Source: Taibaiella chishuiensis (GTDB lineage Bacteria; Bacteroidota; Bacteroidia; Chitinophagales; Chitinophagaceae). Taken from it: 64,000 bases of DNA. The stretch is taken from contig NZ_PYGD01000004.1 of assembly GCF_003014535.1 (NCBI RefSeq), positions 248,001 through 312,000 on the forward strand, read 5' to 3'. The notes beneath the pieces are model-generated. The model had not been told where the DNA came from and did not search any database. It saw only the letters and a list, made by a program, of their open reading frames with translations. This document shows, piece by piece, positions 32,762-40,729 of this stretch; position 1 is the first letter of the stretch, and each line of letters starts with the position of its first letter. The position numbers were made by a program, and so were the translations under genes.

Positions 32762-33256
32762 TTAGTTCAGTTTGATTTCGTCAGCCAGCATTTTCACGTA
32801 GTCGGTCTGGGCTTCCTGGCTTGCCAGTTGTTTGCGCAGGATTTTTTCTGCAACTTCTACAGCCAGTTTGCCGATTTCATTTTTCACCTCGGTCAGGGCA
32901 GCGTTTTTCTGGCGTTCGATCTGGGCGCGGGTATCGTCCATGATCCTGTTAGCCTCAACTTTAGCCTGATCTTTGGCTTCATTAATCATTTTGTCTTTTG
33001 TCTCTTTTGCTTCTTTCAGCATAGCAGTACGCTCTTCGCGTGCCTGGATCAGCAGGGTTTCGTTCTGGGCCTGCATTTGTTTCATTTCTTCTTTCACTTT
33101 TTCGGCAGCAGCAATGCTGTTAGCGATACCGGTTTCGCGCTCCTGTAACATATTTACAATAGGCTTCCAGGCAAATTTTTTCAAAATGAAAAGAACAAGA
33201 AGGAACGCAAGCAGCGTCCAGAAGAATAGACCAAAATCAGGTATGAGCAAATCCAT
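32762..33256 (-). CDS. atpF: ATP synthase subunit b
   Basis: 164 residues from ATG 33256 (MDLLIPDFGLFFWTLLAFLLVLFIL); the frame is open to 33334, but the added residues lack the membrane start. One N-terminal membrane helix is followed by a long charged coiled coil (ERETGIANSIAAAEKVKEEMKQMQAQNE) that dimerises as the peripheral stalk. Lies between atpE and atpH in the operon. Confidence 0.96.
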   Translation of the reverse strand: MDLLIPDFGLFFWTLLAFLLVLFILKKFAWKPIVNMLQERETGIANSIAAAEKVKEEMKQMQAQNETLLIQAREERTAMLKEAKETKDKMINEAKDQAKVEANRIMDDTRAQIERQKNAALTEVKNEIGKLAVEVAEKILRKQLASQEAQTDYVKMLADEIKLN

Positions 33257-33361
33257 GGAAAAGTAATTATGAAGTTTTAATAATTGATTTTTGTAGGTAT
33301 TAATTGCGCCCTCGGCCCTTTGCGTTGGGCGCAATTAAGTTTTTTTGCGTACAGTAATAAA

Positions 33362-33619
<258 letters not shown>

Positions 33620-33664
33620 TTAAAAAATGAAAAAACGAAATTAAAAAACCTAAAAACTAATCAA

Positions 33665-34786
33665 TTATGCAACTATAGTATTGTCAGAAACATTGTACTC
33701 CTGGCCCGTTTCAGGGTTATGAGCATGGTACTTTTCGTGTTCGTGATCGTGGTGGTGTGCCTCTTCTACGGCCTGACCGATAAATACCGCGGTAAGGTTG
33801 GTAAAGATGAACGCCTGGATCGCAGCTACCAGCAATTCGAGGAAGAACATGAATACCGAGAACGCAAGGGATACCGGTACAAAACCCCAGCCTGCAAATT
33901 TACTTAATGCGCCGAAGATAAAGATCATGGATACTACGCTCAGGATAATGATGTGACCAGCCAGGATGTTCGCAAAAAGACGGATCATCAGGGCGATGGG
34001 TTTGATAAACAGGGAAATGATCTCGATCGGAACCAGCAGGAATTTAATACCCAGGGGAACGCCGGGAGGATTGAACAGGTGACCCCAGAAATGTTTGTTA
34101 CCGCTGAAAATAATAACGATGAAGGAGATCAGCGACAGGGCGCCGGTAACGGCGATATTGCCGGTAAAGTTGGCGCCGCCTGGCAACAGGCCCAGCAGGT
34201 TGTTGATCCAGATAAAGAAGAATACGGTCAGCAGCAGCGGCATGTAGCGCATGTATTTATGACCCAGGTTGGGCTTGGCTACTTCGTCGCGTACAAACAT
34301 GATTACCGGCTCGAGTGCGTTCTGGAAGCCTGACGGTGCTTTCATCACACCGTTTTTCTTGTATTTGTTGGCTACACTGATCATGATCAGCAGCAAAAGC
34401 ACTACTGAAATGAGCATGGAAGCTACGTTCTTGGTAATGGAAAGATCTTTGATGGCCGCGCCGTCTTCAGATACTACTTTGTTCTTTTCGTTGAGGCGGT
34501 AACCTTCGTAGCTGGCGTGACCATGCTCGAAGTTTTTGGAGGAAAATACGGACAATCCTTTTTCGGGATGGTAGATAATCACGGGCAGCGGGATCGAAAC
34601 GGGATGCCCGTTCAGATCGAACAAATGCCAATCATGATTGTCGCCGATGTGGCCAAAAATTACTTCCGAAGCATTAAAGCCTTTTTTCTCCCCGGATTCG
34701 TGCTCATGCCCTTCGGAGGCAGAGGCGCTGAAACCCGCTAAAACAAAGAATAAAGCAGCAAAAACCTGTTTACATTTAATTAACAC
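33665..34786 (-). CDS. atpB: ATP synthase subunit a, with signal peptide and His-rich tail
   Basis: 373 residues, starting at GTG 34786. The frame runs on to 34846, but the promoter -7 element TACCTTTG (34811-34804) lies there, so only GTG 34786 or a later codon can be used. That start gives a clean signal peptide MLIKCKQVFAALFFVLAGFSASASEG. A periplasmic about 100-residue domain then precedes the membrane part (FFFIWINNLLGLLPGGANFTGN, KPIALMIRLFANILAGHIIIL with the essential Arg, and the C-terminal helix). The tail EEAHHHDHEHEKYHAHN is unusually rich in histidine. First gene of the operon. Confidence 0.94.
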   Translation of the reverse strand: MLIKCKQVFAALFFVLAGFSASASEGHEHESGEKKGFNASEVIFGHIGDNHDWHLFDLNGHPVSIPLPVIIYHPEKGLSVFSSKNFEHGHASYEGYRLNEKNKVVSEDGAAIKDLSITKNVASMLISVVLLLLIMISVANKYKKNGVMKAPSGFQNALEPVIMFVRDEVAKPNLGHKYMRYMPLLLTVFFFIWINNLLGLLPGGANFTGNIAVTGALSLISFIVIIFSGNKHFWGHLFNPPGVPLGIKFLLVPIEIISLFIKPIALMIRLFANILAGHIIILSVVSMIFIFGALSKFAGWGFVPVSLAFSVFMFFLELLVAAIQAFIFTNLTAVFIGQAVEEAHHHDHEHEKYHAHNPETGQEYNVSDNTIVA

Positions 34787-34803
34787 GACACTGAAATTTT
34801 GCG

Positions 34804-34833
34804 CAAAGGTACGCGTTTTAAATTCAAAACAAA
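34804..34833 (-). promoter_or_regulatory. promoter of the atp operon
   Basis: On the minus strand TTTG (34833-34830), 18 bp, TACCTTTG (34811-34804). The distance from the -7 element to the GTG start is 17 bp. One of the best promoter matches in the window. Confidence 0.7.
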
Positions 34834-34894
34834 GTTTCGGGCACAAAAATGAAGCGAATTTTCAAGATTTTTTTTGAGTAATTTTTGATAAAAA

Positions 34895-34953
34895 TTGCAT
34901 GCGAGGATCTTTATATGTGAAAGTGTGTGGCAGGGAAATCGGTCCGCATGCAA
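34895..34953. promoter_or_regulatory. inverted repeat between divergent atpB and acyl carrier protein
   Basis: TTGCATGCG (34895-34903) and CGCATGCAA (34945-34953) are perfect complements 41 bp apart, each holding the palindrome GCATGC. The spacing would fit two sites for one regulator, but this is tentative. The rest of 34834-34994 is AT-rich without genes. Confidence 0.35.
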
Positions 34954-34994
34954 CTATATTTTTAGGGCGATTTTATGAGCTGGTAACATAAAAC

Positions 34995-35026
34995 TTGCAT
35001 TTTGGAAAAAATAATAACTATCTTTG
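34995..35026 (+). promoter_or_regulatory. promoter of acyl carrier protein operon
   Basis: TTG (34995-34997), 21 bp, TATCTTTG (35019-35026), 74 bp before the ATG at 35101. Confidence 0.6.
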
Positions 35027-35100
35027 CCTGTTTTATTTTGTGCAGGGTAGGGCCGCGTTGGCCCAACCGCACCCCAATCGAACCTGAAGCAGTACGCGAC

Positions 35101-35358
35101 ATGAATTACCAGGAAATAGTAGATCGTATAAACGATTTTTTGACGGAAGATTTTGAAGTAGAGCCGTCAGCCATTACTCCGGAAGCCACCCTGAAGGAAA
35201 CCCTGGACTTGGACAGTCTGGATTATATTGACCTGATCGTAGCCATTGAAAGTAATTTTGGCTTTAAAGTAAAACCGGAGGATTTTCAAACGATGGTAAC
35301 CATCAAGGATTTTTACGACTATGTCGATCACCGTCTTCATTCTAATATAACAGCCTGA
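35101..35358 (+). CDS. acyl carrier protein
   Basis: 85 residues from ATG 35101 (MNYQEIVDRINDFL). Ser39 in LDLDSLDYIDL is the phosphopantetheine attachment site, and the acidic helix-rich layout is standard. The sequence differs from the housekeeping AcpP-type (DSLDYIDLIVAIE instead of DSLDTVELVMALE), and it heads an operon with an LpxL-like acyltransferase and a dehydratase, so it probably serves a specialised lipid or polyene path rather than general fatty acid synthesis. Confidence 0.93.
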   Translation: MNYQEIVDRINDFLTEDFEVEPSAITPEATLKETLDLDSLDYIDLIVAIESNFGFKVKPEDFQTMVTIKDFYDYVDHRLHSNITA

Positions 35359-35361
35359 TAA

Positions 35362-36267
35362 ATGTCCAATTGGGACGGACAATCCAAAGGTAACCGCCTC
35401 GGCTATTCCATCTTTATTTTTTTGTTACGCTGGGGAGGTATTACACCTGCCTACCTGCTGTTGCGCTTTGTAGTACTTTACTACATCTGGTTTGTGCCCG
35501 CGGCTACCGGCCCGCTGCGCGACCTCTACCGCAACCGCCTGCAGCTCGATGCCCGTACCGCCCGCAGGCTGATCCGTAAAAATATCCTCACCTTCGGGCA
35601 AACCATCATCGACCGTATCGTGGTGATGAGCGGGCTGAAACACCGGTTTAAGGTAGACCGTACGGGCGGCCATTACCTCAACGAACTGGCCGAAGGCGGC
35701 CAGGGAGGTATCCTCGTAAGCGCGCACCTGGGCAATTACGAACTGGCCGGGCACCTGTTGCAGCGGCTCAATTCTGTGATCAATATCGTTATGTATGACG
35801 GAGAGGCCGAACAGATCCGGCAATACCTCAATAAGGTGACCGGTCCCAAGACCTTCAATATTATTTTTATCCGCGAGGACCTGTCGCATATCTACGAAAT
35901 GTCGGCTGCCCTGCGCCGCAACGAACTGATCTGCATCCATGCCGACCGTTATGTGGCCGGCAACCGGACCATTACCCACGATTTCCTGGGCGCCAAAGCA
36001 CATTTCCCGCTGGGCCCCTTTGTACTGGCCAGTAAGCTGCGCGCCCCGGTGTGTTTTGTGTTTGCGGTAAAACAATCCAAATACAGTTACCATTTTTACG
36101 GGTTCCCGCCCAAGGTATACGAAGGCAGGGGCACTACGGGCGCGGCCGCTATGCTGGAAGACTATGTAGGCTTGCTCGAGGATAAAATAAAGCAGTATCC
36201 CGAACAGTGGTTTAATTACTTCGACTTCTGGGCCGAACCCGAAACCACGGCCGTCCCATCTGTCTAA
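35362..36267 (+). CDS. LpxL/HtrB-like lysophospholipid acyltransferase
   Basis: 301 residues, 3 bp after the acyl carrier protein gene. An N-terminal hydrophobic helix (ITPAYLLLRFVVLYYIWFV) anchors it in the inner membrane. The HX4E catalytic motif is His122 to Glu127 in SAHLGNYELAGHLL, as in LpxL/HtrB. RNELICIHADRY and GFPPKVYE are further family segments. It should transfer an acyl chain from an acyl carrier protein to a lipid or small acceptor. The adjacent carrier protein and dehydratase indicate the donor. Confidence 0.88.
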   Translation: MSNWDGQSKGNRLGYSIFIFLLRWGGITPAYLLLRFVVLYYIWFVPAATGPLRDLYRNRLQLDARTARRLIRKNILTFGQTIIDRIVVMSGLKHRFKVDRTGGHYLNELAEGGQGGILVSAHLGNYELAGHLLQRLNSVINIVMYDGEAEQIRQYLNKVTGPKTFNIIFIREDLSHIYEMSAALRRNELICIHADRYVAGNRTITHDFLGAKAHFPLGPFVLASKLRAPVCFVFAVKQSKYSYHFYGFPPKVYEGRGTTGAAAMLEDYVGLLEDKIKQYPEQWFNYFDFWAEPETTAVPSV

Positions 36268-36278
36268 AACCGGACCTT

Positions 36279-36677
36279 ATGAAATATATACCCCAGGGCC
36301 CTCCCTTTGTAATGATCGACGAATTGCTGCGTACCGGCGATACGGAAACCCTGACCGCTTTTACGGTGCGCGAAGGACATTTGTTTGTCGACAACGGGCA
36401 TTTTACAGAACCCGGCCTGATGGAGAATATGGCGCAGACAGCCGCAGCAGGTATGGGTAAAAAAGCGGAAGATAACCAGGAGCCCGTACGGGTCGGCTTT
36501 ATCGGGGCCATCAAGAACTGGCAGCTGCATCGCCTGCCTGTTATCGGCGATACCCTGAATACCCGCATCTCGGTATTGCACCAGGTGATGAATGCACATA
36601 TCGTACAGGCCGTTATTACCTGCGGCGGCGCCCCTGTTGCCGAAGCAGAATTTAAAATATTTTTGCAGGAAGCTTAA
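36279..36677 (+). CDS. FabZ/ApeP-like 3-hydroxyacyl-ACP dehydratase
   Basis: 132 residues, hot-dog fold. IPQGPPFVMIDELL at the start corresponds to the FabZ substrate tunnel, and NGHFTEPGLMENMAQTAAA carries catalytic His41 and Glu49. The family removes water from 3-hydroxyacyl-ACP. The variant motifs (no leading His in PPFVMID, Thr after HF) resemble the dehydratases of aryl polyene and flexirubin-type clusters rather than FabZ of fatty acid synthesis. It lies 11 bp after the acyltransferase gene. Confidence 0.82.
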   Translation: MKYIPQGPPFVMIDELLRTGDTETLTAFTVREGHLFVDNGHFTEPGLMENMAQTAAAGMGKKAEDNQEPVRVGFIGAIKNWQLHRLPVIGDTLNTRISVLHQVMNAHIVQAVITCGGAPVAEAEFKIFLQEA

Positions 36678-36710
36678 TGCTTATTTATTTAACCCCATAA
36701 TACAACAACC

Positions 36711-37322
36711 ATGAAACGTTTTACCCTGTTATGTGCTGTATTGATGCTGGCTTTTAACGCCGTGCAGGCACAGGACCCTTTCGATTACAAACAACCCGTA
36801 ACCTGGCTGGGCCTCGACTTTTCCGAGCTGAAACTGGTTAAGCGGGACGAAACCGTTACGGAACAAGAGTTACAGGACAAATACTTCCCGGGCTGGAACG
36901 ACCTGGTGGTATACGAAAAGGAGAAATACGATATTGCCAAAGCTTCGGGGCACGATGAAGTAAACTACGATATCGATGCCGTAAAAGCCGTAAACAGCAG
37001 CGCCAAAGGCAAATTCATTACCGACGATGCCAAAGCCTTTACCCATCTCGACGAAGCCAGGGTAAAACAAATGGTGAAGAAATATAACCTGAAAGGGAAG
37101 AGCGGCCTGGGCCTGGTATTTATCGTAGAAGGTATGGATAAGATGGCGAAGGAAGCCGCCATGTGGGTAGTCTTTATTAAAATGGATACGAAAGAAGTAC
37201 TGCTTGCCAAGCCGGTAACCGGCGCCAGCGGCGGCTTTGGATTCCGTAACTATTGGGCCGGATCGATCAATAAAGTATTGAAAGCCCTGCCGGGCAATAT
37301 GAAGAAATGGAAAAAGGGATAG
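36711..37322 (+). CDS. secreted hypothetical protein
   Basis: 203 residues with a clear signal peptide (MKRFTLLCAVLMLAFNAVQAQ), ending at QDPFDYK. The mature protein is a basic alpha/beta protein with the conserved-looking VTWLGLDFSELKLV and GASGGFGFRNYWAGSINKVLKAL. No family recognised. Same transcription unit as the carrier protein, acyltransferase and dehydratase (33 bp gap) and ended by a terminator, so it may assist the same pathway in the periplasm. Confidence 0.72.
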   Translation: MKRFTLLCAVLMLAFNAVQAQDPFDYKQPVTWLGLDFSELKLVKRDETVTEQELQDKYFPGWNDLVVYEKEKYDIAKASGHDEVNYDIDAVKAVNSSAKGKFITDDAKAFTHLDEARVKQMVKKYNLKGKSGLGLVFIVEGMDKMAKEAAMWVVFIKMDTKEVLLAKPVTGASGGFGFRNYWAGSINKVLKALPGNMKKWKKG

Positions 37323-37344
37323 TCCTGCTTTCCTCCCGGTTTTC

Positions 37345-37373
37345 AAACCCCATAAGCCCTGCTTACGGGGTTT
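37345..37373 (+). terminator. terminator before ketosynthase gene
   Basis: AAACCCCATAAG (37345-37356) pairs with CTTACGGGGTTT (37362-37373) with one mismatch, followed by ATTTATA. Confidence 0.65.
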
Positions 37374-37413
37374 ATTTATAAATTGCAGTTCCAAACCAAT
37401 AAAAATCTGATCT

Positions 37414-38553
37414 GTGCAAACTGTTTATGCGATAGGCCATGCGGTGCTGAGCCCCTTGGGTAGCGATACGATGGGGAATGTAAAAGAAGCGCTGGCGCAA
37501 CATACGGCCATACAACACTACCAGGATGCGGCCGTGCAGGACGAGCCCTTTGCAGCGGCCAGGCTATCGCCCGCCCAATTGCAGATGATTGCTGCACGGT
37601 ATCCACATAAAGGGCTTAGTCCTTTCGAGCAGATGTGCCTGTACGTGGCCGGGGAGGCGCTGACCCCAACCGGTATCAATGCACAGGATAAAGATTGCAT
37701 CCTTATCCTGTCGACCACTAAAGGCAATATAGAATGGTTGGGGCAGCAAAGCGACGACCGCATCAGCCTGCACCGCTCGGCCAGCCTCATAGCGGAAACC
37801 CTGCAGCTTGCCCATAAGCCACTTGTTATTTCCAATGCCTGTATTTCCGGTTCCGTAGCACTTATCGCAGCCAAAAGAATGCTGGAGACCGGCCGTTATA
37901 AACATGCCCTTGTAATAGGCTGCGACCGTTTTTCCGGTTTTGTGTTCAAGGGTTTCCAGTCCTTTCATGCCCTGGCGCCCGGCCCTTGCCGTCCTTTCGA
38001 TAAAGACCGTGCCGGTATTAACCTGGGCGAAGCTGCCGCGGCCATGGTGCTGTCGGTAGACCCGGCACTTGCCGGAACGGCGCCACTGGCGGTACTTGCG
38101 GGCGGCGGCATCAGCAACGATGCCAACCATCTCTCCGGCCCATCGCGTACGGGCGAGGAGCTGGCCGCAGCTATTACCGCGGCCCTGGGCGAAGCCGGTA
38201 TAACACCGCAGGCTGTCGGCGCCATATCGGCACACGGTACCGCTACTTTGTATAACGATGAGATGGAAGCCAAAGCCCTGCATCATGCCGGGGTAGCCCA
38301 TGCAGCAGTGCATAGCCTGAAAAGTTATATCGGTCATACCCTGGGTGCTGCCGGTATTATAGAATCGGTGGTGGCATGTGTCGCGATGCAGCAAGGCATA
38401 CAGCTGGCATCGCTTGGTTACGCATCTAACGGTGTATCGCAGGCCTTGCAGGTAAACACCCAGACAAGGGCGGCGGACTACTCGGTGCTGCTCAAAACGG
38501 CATCGGGCTTTGGTGGCTGTAATGCTGCCCTGGTATGGAGAAGGGCAGGTTAA
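37414..38553 (+). CDS. beta-ketoacyl-ACP synthase (KAS II-like)
   Basis: 379 residues from a GTG start at 37414; the family start (MQTVYAIGHAVLSPLG) allows no other codon. The catalytic triad is Cys143 in NACISG, His274 in ISAHGTAT and His308 in KSYIGHTLGA, so it condenses acyl chains by itself. It lacks the signature of FabF-type elongation enzymes of housekeeping synthesis and is shorter, as seen for KS units of flexirubin/aryl polyene clusters. It is behind a terminator, but is the only further lipid gene of the group that begins at 35101. Confidence 0.88.
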   Translation: MQTVYAIGHAVLSPLGSDTMGNVKEALAQHTAIQHYQDAAVQDEPFAAARLSPAQLQMIAARYPHKGLSPFEQMCLYVAGEALTPTGINAQDKDCILILSTTKGNIEWLGQQSDDRISLHRSASLIAETLQLAHKPLVISNACISGSVALIAAKRMLETGRYKHALVIGCDRFSGFVFKGFQSFHALAPGPCRPFDKDRAGINLGEAAAAMVLSVDPALAGTAPLAVLAGGGISNDANHLSGPSRTGEELAAAITAALGEAGITPQAVGAISAHGTATLYNDEMEAKALHHAGVAHAAVHSLKSYIGHTLGAAGIIESVVACVAMQQGIQLASLGYASNGVSQALQVNTQTRAADYSVLLKTASGFGGCNAALVWRRAG

Positions 38554-38614
38554 GTATCCGGGCGTTTTTTGGCTGTGCAACGGGGAATAGCTACATTTAT
38601 TCAAAATTACGATC

Positions 38615-39310
38615 ATGCCCCCGCTTTTAGTATTCCAGACTTTCCCTACCCGGGACCAGGCCATGCGCAATGCAGCCCTGCTGGAAAACAGGTCGATACC
38701 GGTAGAAGTGGAAGAGCTGCATGGCCCGCTCGACGCCAATTTTATCGGTCAGCAATTCAGTAACCCTTTCCTGCTTAAGGTGCCCGGCGAGCAGTTTGGC
38801 ACTGCCCGCGCCATCCTGATGGAAGCCGTGACGGTAGACCTGGATGAAGTGGATAAAGGGTATATGCTGCTCGACTTTAATGATCGTGAATTGCTGGAGG
38901 TACTTGCAAGTCCCGACGAATGGGGTATTTACAACTATAAGCTGGCCGAAGCCCTGTTGCAACAGCGGGGCATGGCGATACCCGAGCAACGGGTAGCGCA
39001 GATGGCCGGCGAACGTTTGGCTGAATTGAAGAAACCGCAACGTGCAAGCTGGGTATGGATTATTTTTGGGTATCTATCCGCTTTGCTGGGTTCGGGCATA
39101 GGGCGCGACAACCTGATGATGATCTACCTGCCGGGACTCTTTGCATTGGCTACGGGCTTTGCCCTGGCTTTCAGTAAAAAGACTGTACCTGATGGCAGCC
39201 GTATCCCGGTGTTTGATAAGACAGCCCGGACGCATGGCCTGGTCATCTTTGTGCTGGCGATCTTACTCTTTATGATCCGGATAGCAGGCGTTATCCTGTT
39301 TTCAAAATAA
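38615..39310 (+). CDS. DUF2007-like membrane protein
   Basis: 231 residues. The N-terminal about 65 residues (MPPLLVFQTFPTRDQAMRNAALLENRSIPVEVEEL...NPFLLKVPGEQFGTARAIL) follow the small DUF2007/putative signal-transducing pattern, an aspartate-rich middle comes next, and two or three hydrophobic helices close the protein (WVWIIFGYLSALLGSGIG, LMMIYLPGLFALATGFALAF, LVIFVLAILLFMIRIAGVILF). Role unknown. It starts 61 bp after the ketosynthase gene and ends 4 bp before the sirtuin gene. Confidence 0.7.
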   Translation: MPPLLVFQTFPTRDQAMRNAALLENRSIPVEVEELHGPLDANFIGQQFSNPFLLKVPGEQFGTARAILMEAVTVDLDEVDKGYMLLDFNDRELLEVLASPDEWGIYNYKLAEALLQQRGMAIPEQRVAQMAGERLAELKKPQRASWVWIIFGYLSALLGSGIGRDNLMMIYLPGLFALATGFALAFSKKTVPDGSRIPVFDKTARTHGLVIFVLAILLFMIRIAGVILFSK

Positions 39311-39314
39311 AACT

Positions 39315-40010
39315 ATGGACAAGAAAAAAATTGTAGTGCTTACCGGCGCCGGTATCAGCGCCGAAAGCGGGTTACGTACTTTCCGGGACAGTGATGGCCT
39401 CTGGGAAAATTACCGGGTACAGGATGTGGCCACGCCCGGGGCCTGGCAAAAAGATATGGAACTGGTATTGCGTTTTTACAACGAACGCCGGCGCGATATA
39501 CTCGCGGCTATGCCCAATGCGGCTCACCTGGGCCTGGCGCAGTTGGAAGAGCAATACGATGTGCACATCATTACCCAGAACATAGACGACCTGCACGAAC
39601 GGGCCGGCAGTACGCAGGTGATGCATTTGCATGGCGAAATACTGACGATGCGCAGTGTTGACGACAAAAGTATCATCTACGAGATCAGGACCGATATCAA
39701 TAAGGGTGACCTGGCGCCGGACGGTGGTCAGCTGAGGCCCAATATCGTTTGGTTCCAGGAGGAAGTACCCATGATCGAGCATGCGATACCCGTTATGCAA
39801 TCGGCCGATATTTTTGTGCTGATCGGTTCGTCGCTGTTGGTATATCCGGCTGCCGGACTATTGCAGTTCCTGCCGCGGGATACGCCCAAGTACGTGATCG
39901 ATAAAGTGGTGCCGGAGGTGTCGTACGATCATATTATCCCGATCGAAAAGCCGGCCACGGAAGGTATTGTGGAATTGCTGGATGTGTTGTTAAAGCAGGC
40001 TAGGGGATGA
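39315..40010 (+). CDS. SIR2-family NAD-dependent protein deacylase (cysteine-free)
   Basis: 231 residues with all NAD motifs: VVLTGAGISAESGLRTFRD, TQNIDDLHERAGS, LIGSSLLVYPA, and catalytic His106 in HLHGE. Tyr55 and Arg58 of FYNERR match the residues that read succinyl and malonyl groups in CobB/SIRT5-type enzymes, which supports desuccinylase activity. The usual four-cysteine zinc site between strand and HLHGE is missing: the protein has no cysteine at all, and the loop is replaced by ILTMRSVDDKSIIYEIRTD. Its stop codon shares bases with the first repeat at 40009. Confidence 0.9.
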   Translation: MDKKKIVVLTGAGISAESGLRTFRDSDGLWENYRVQDVATPGAWQKDMELVLRFYNERRRDILAAMPNAAHLGLAQLEEQYDVHIITQNIDDLHERAGSTQVMHLHGEILTMRSVDDKSIIYEIRTDINKGDLAPDGGQLRPNIVWFQEEVPMIEHAIPVMQSADIFVLIGSSLLVYPAAGLLQFLPRDTPKYVIDKVVPEVSYDHIIPIEKPATEGIVELLDVLLKQARG

Positions 40011-40670
40011 GATCCTTCGCTAGGCTCAGGATGACAGGCTTCCTCGGGGTAGTTGATGCTTTACACGCTGGGAAAGCCAGCTAACTGCTGAGTTCCTTCG
40101 CTGCGCTCAGGATGACAATCGTCCTCTTGGTAGTTGATGCTTTACACGCTGGTAAAGCCAGCTAATTGATGAGATCCTTCGCTGTGCTCAGGATGACAAC
40201 GGACCTCTTGGTGTTCATGCTTTACACGTTAATAAAGCCAGCTTACTGGTGAGATCCTTCGCTGTGCTCAGGATGACAACGGACCTCTTGGTGTTCATGC
40301 TTTACACGTTAATAAAGCCAGCTTACCGGTGAGATCCTTCGCGATGCTCAGGATGACAACGGACCTCTTGGTGTTCATGCTTTACACGCTGGTAAAGCCA
40401 GCTAAGGGATGAGATCCTTCGCGATGCTCAGGATGACAACGGACCTCTTGGTGTTCATGCTTTACACGTTAATAAAGCCAGCTTACCGGTGAGATCCTTC
40501 GCGATGCTCAGGATGACAACATTCCCCGTGGTGCTTGATGCTTTGCACGCTGGTAAAGCCAGCTAAGGGATGAGATCCTTCGCTGCGCTCAGGATGACAA
40601 TCGTCCTCTTGATACTTGCTACTTGATACCTGATACTAAAAAAATGAGATCCTTCGCGATGCTCAGGATG
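40009..40670. repeat. nine tandem copies of an about 80-bp two-hairpin repeat
   Basis: The 25-mer pattern GAGATCCTTCGC-N3-GCTCAGGATGACA starts at 40009, 40090, 40171, 40251, 40331, 40411, 40491, 40572 and 40646, so the period is 80-81 bp with a short last unit. Each full unit holds a hairpin ATCCTtcGC-N3-GCtcAGGAT and a second one, GCTTTA-N-TAAAGC (gctttacacg...taaagc). Two unit types alternate in the second half (CACGCTGGTAAAGC or CACGTTAATAAAGC). The units at 40171 and 40251 differ by one base, indicating recent duplication. The repeat resembles a widespread dispersed intergenic element of the REP type, according to memory only. The first copy begins inside the sirtuin stop codon. Confidence 0.85.
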
Positions 40671-40672
40671 AC

Positions 40673-40728
40673 ATCTAACATCTATCGTCTAATATCTATC
40701 ATCTAACATCTAACGTCTAACCCCTAAC
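40673..40728 (+). repeat. perfect 8 x 7-bp array directly before kir start codon
   Basis: Eight in-register heptamers (ATCTAAC, ATCTATC, GTCTAAT, ATCTATC, ATCTAAC, ATCTAAC, GTCTAAC, CCCTAAC) end one base before the ATG at 40730. The array forms the whole proximal leader of the potassium channel gene. Copy-number change could alter leader length and expression. Confidence 0.8.
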
Positions 40729-40729
40729 A

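Noticed and set aside
35101-38553. Complete flexirubin or aryl polyene cluster
   Set aside because: Essential genes such as ketoreductase, thioesterase, ammonia-lyase and exporter are missing, so only a module is claimed.
40009-40728. CRISPR array reading of the tandem repeats
   Set aside because: The period is 80 bp with nearly identical spacers, two hairpins per unit and no cas genes. CRISPR spacers differ from one another.
40722-40728. Telomere-like CCCTAAC motif
   Set aside because: It is simply the eighth, slightly diverged unit of the heptamer array and occurs once.
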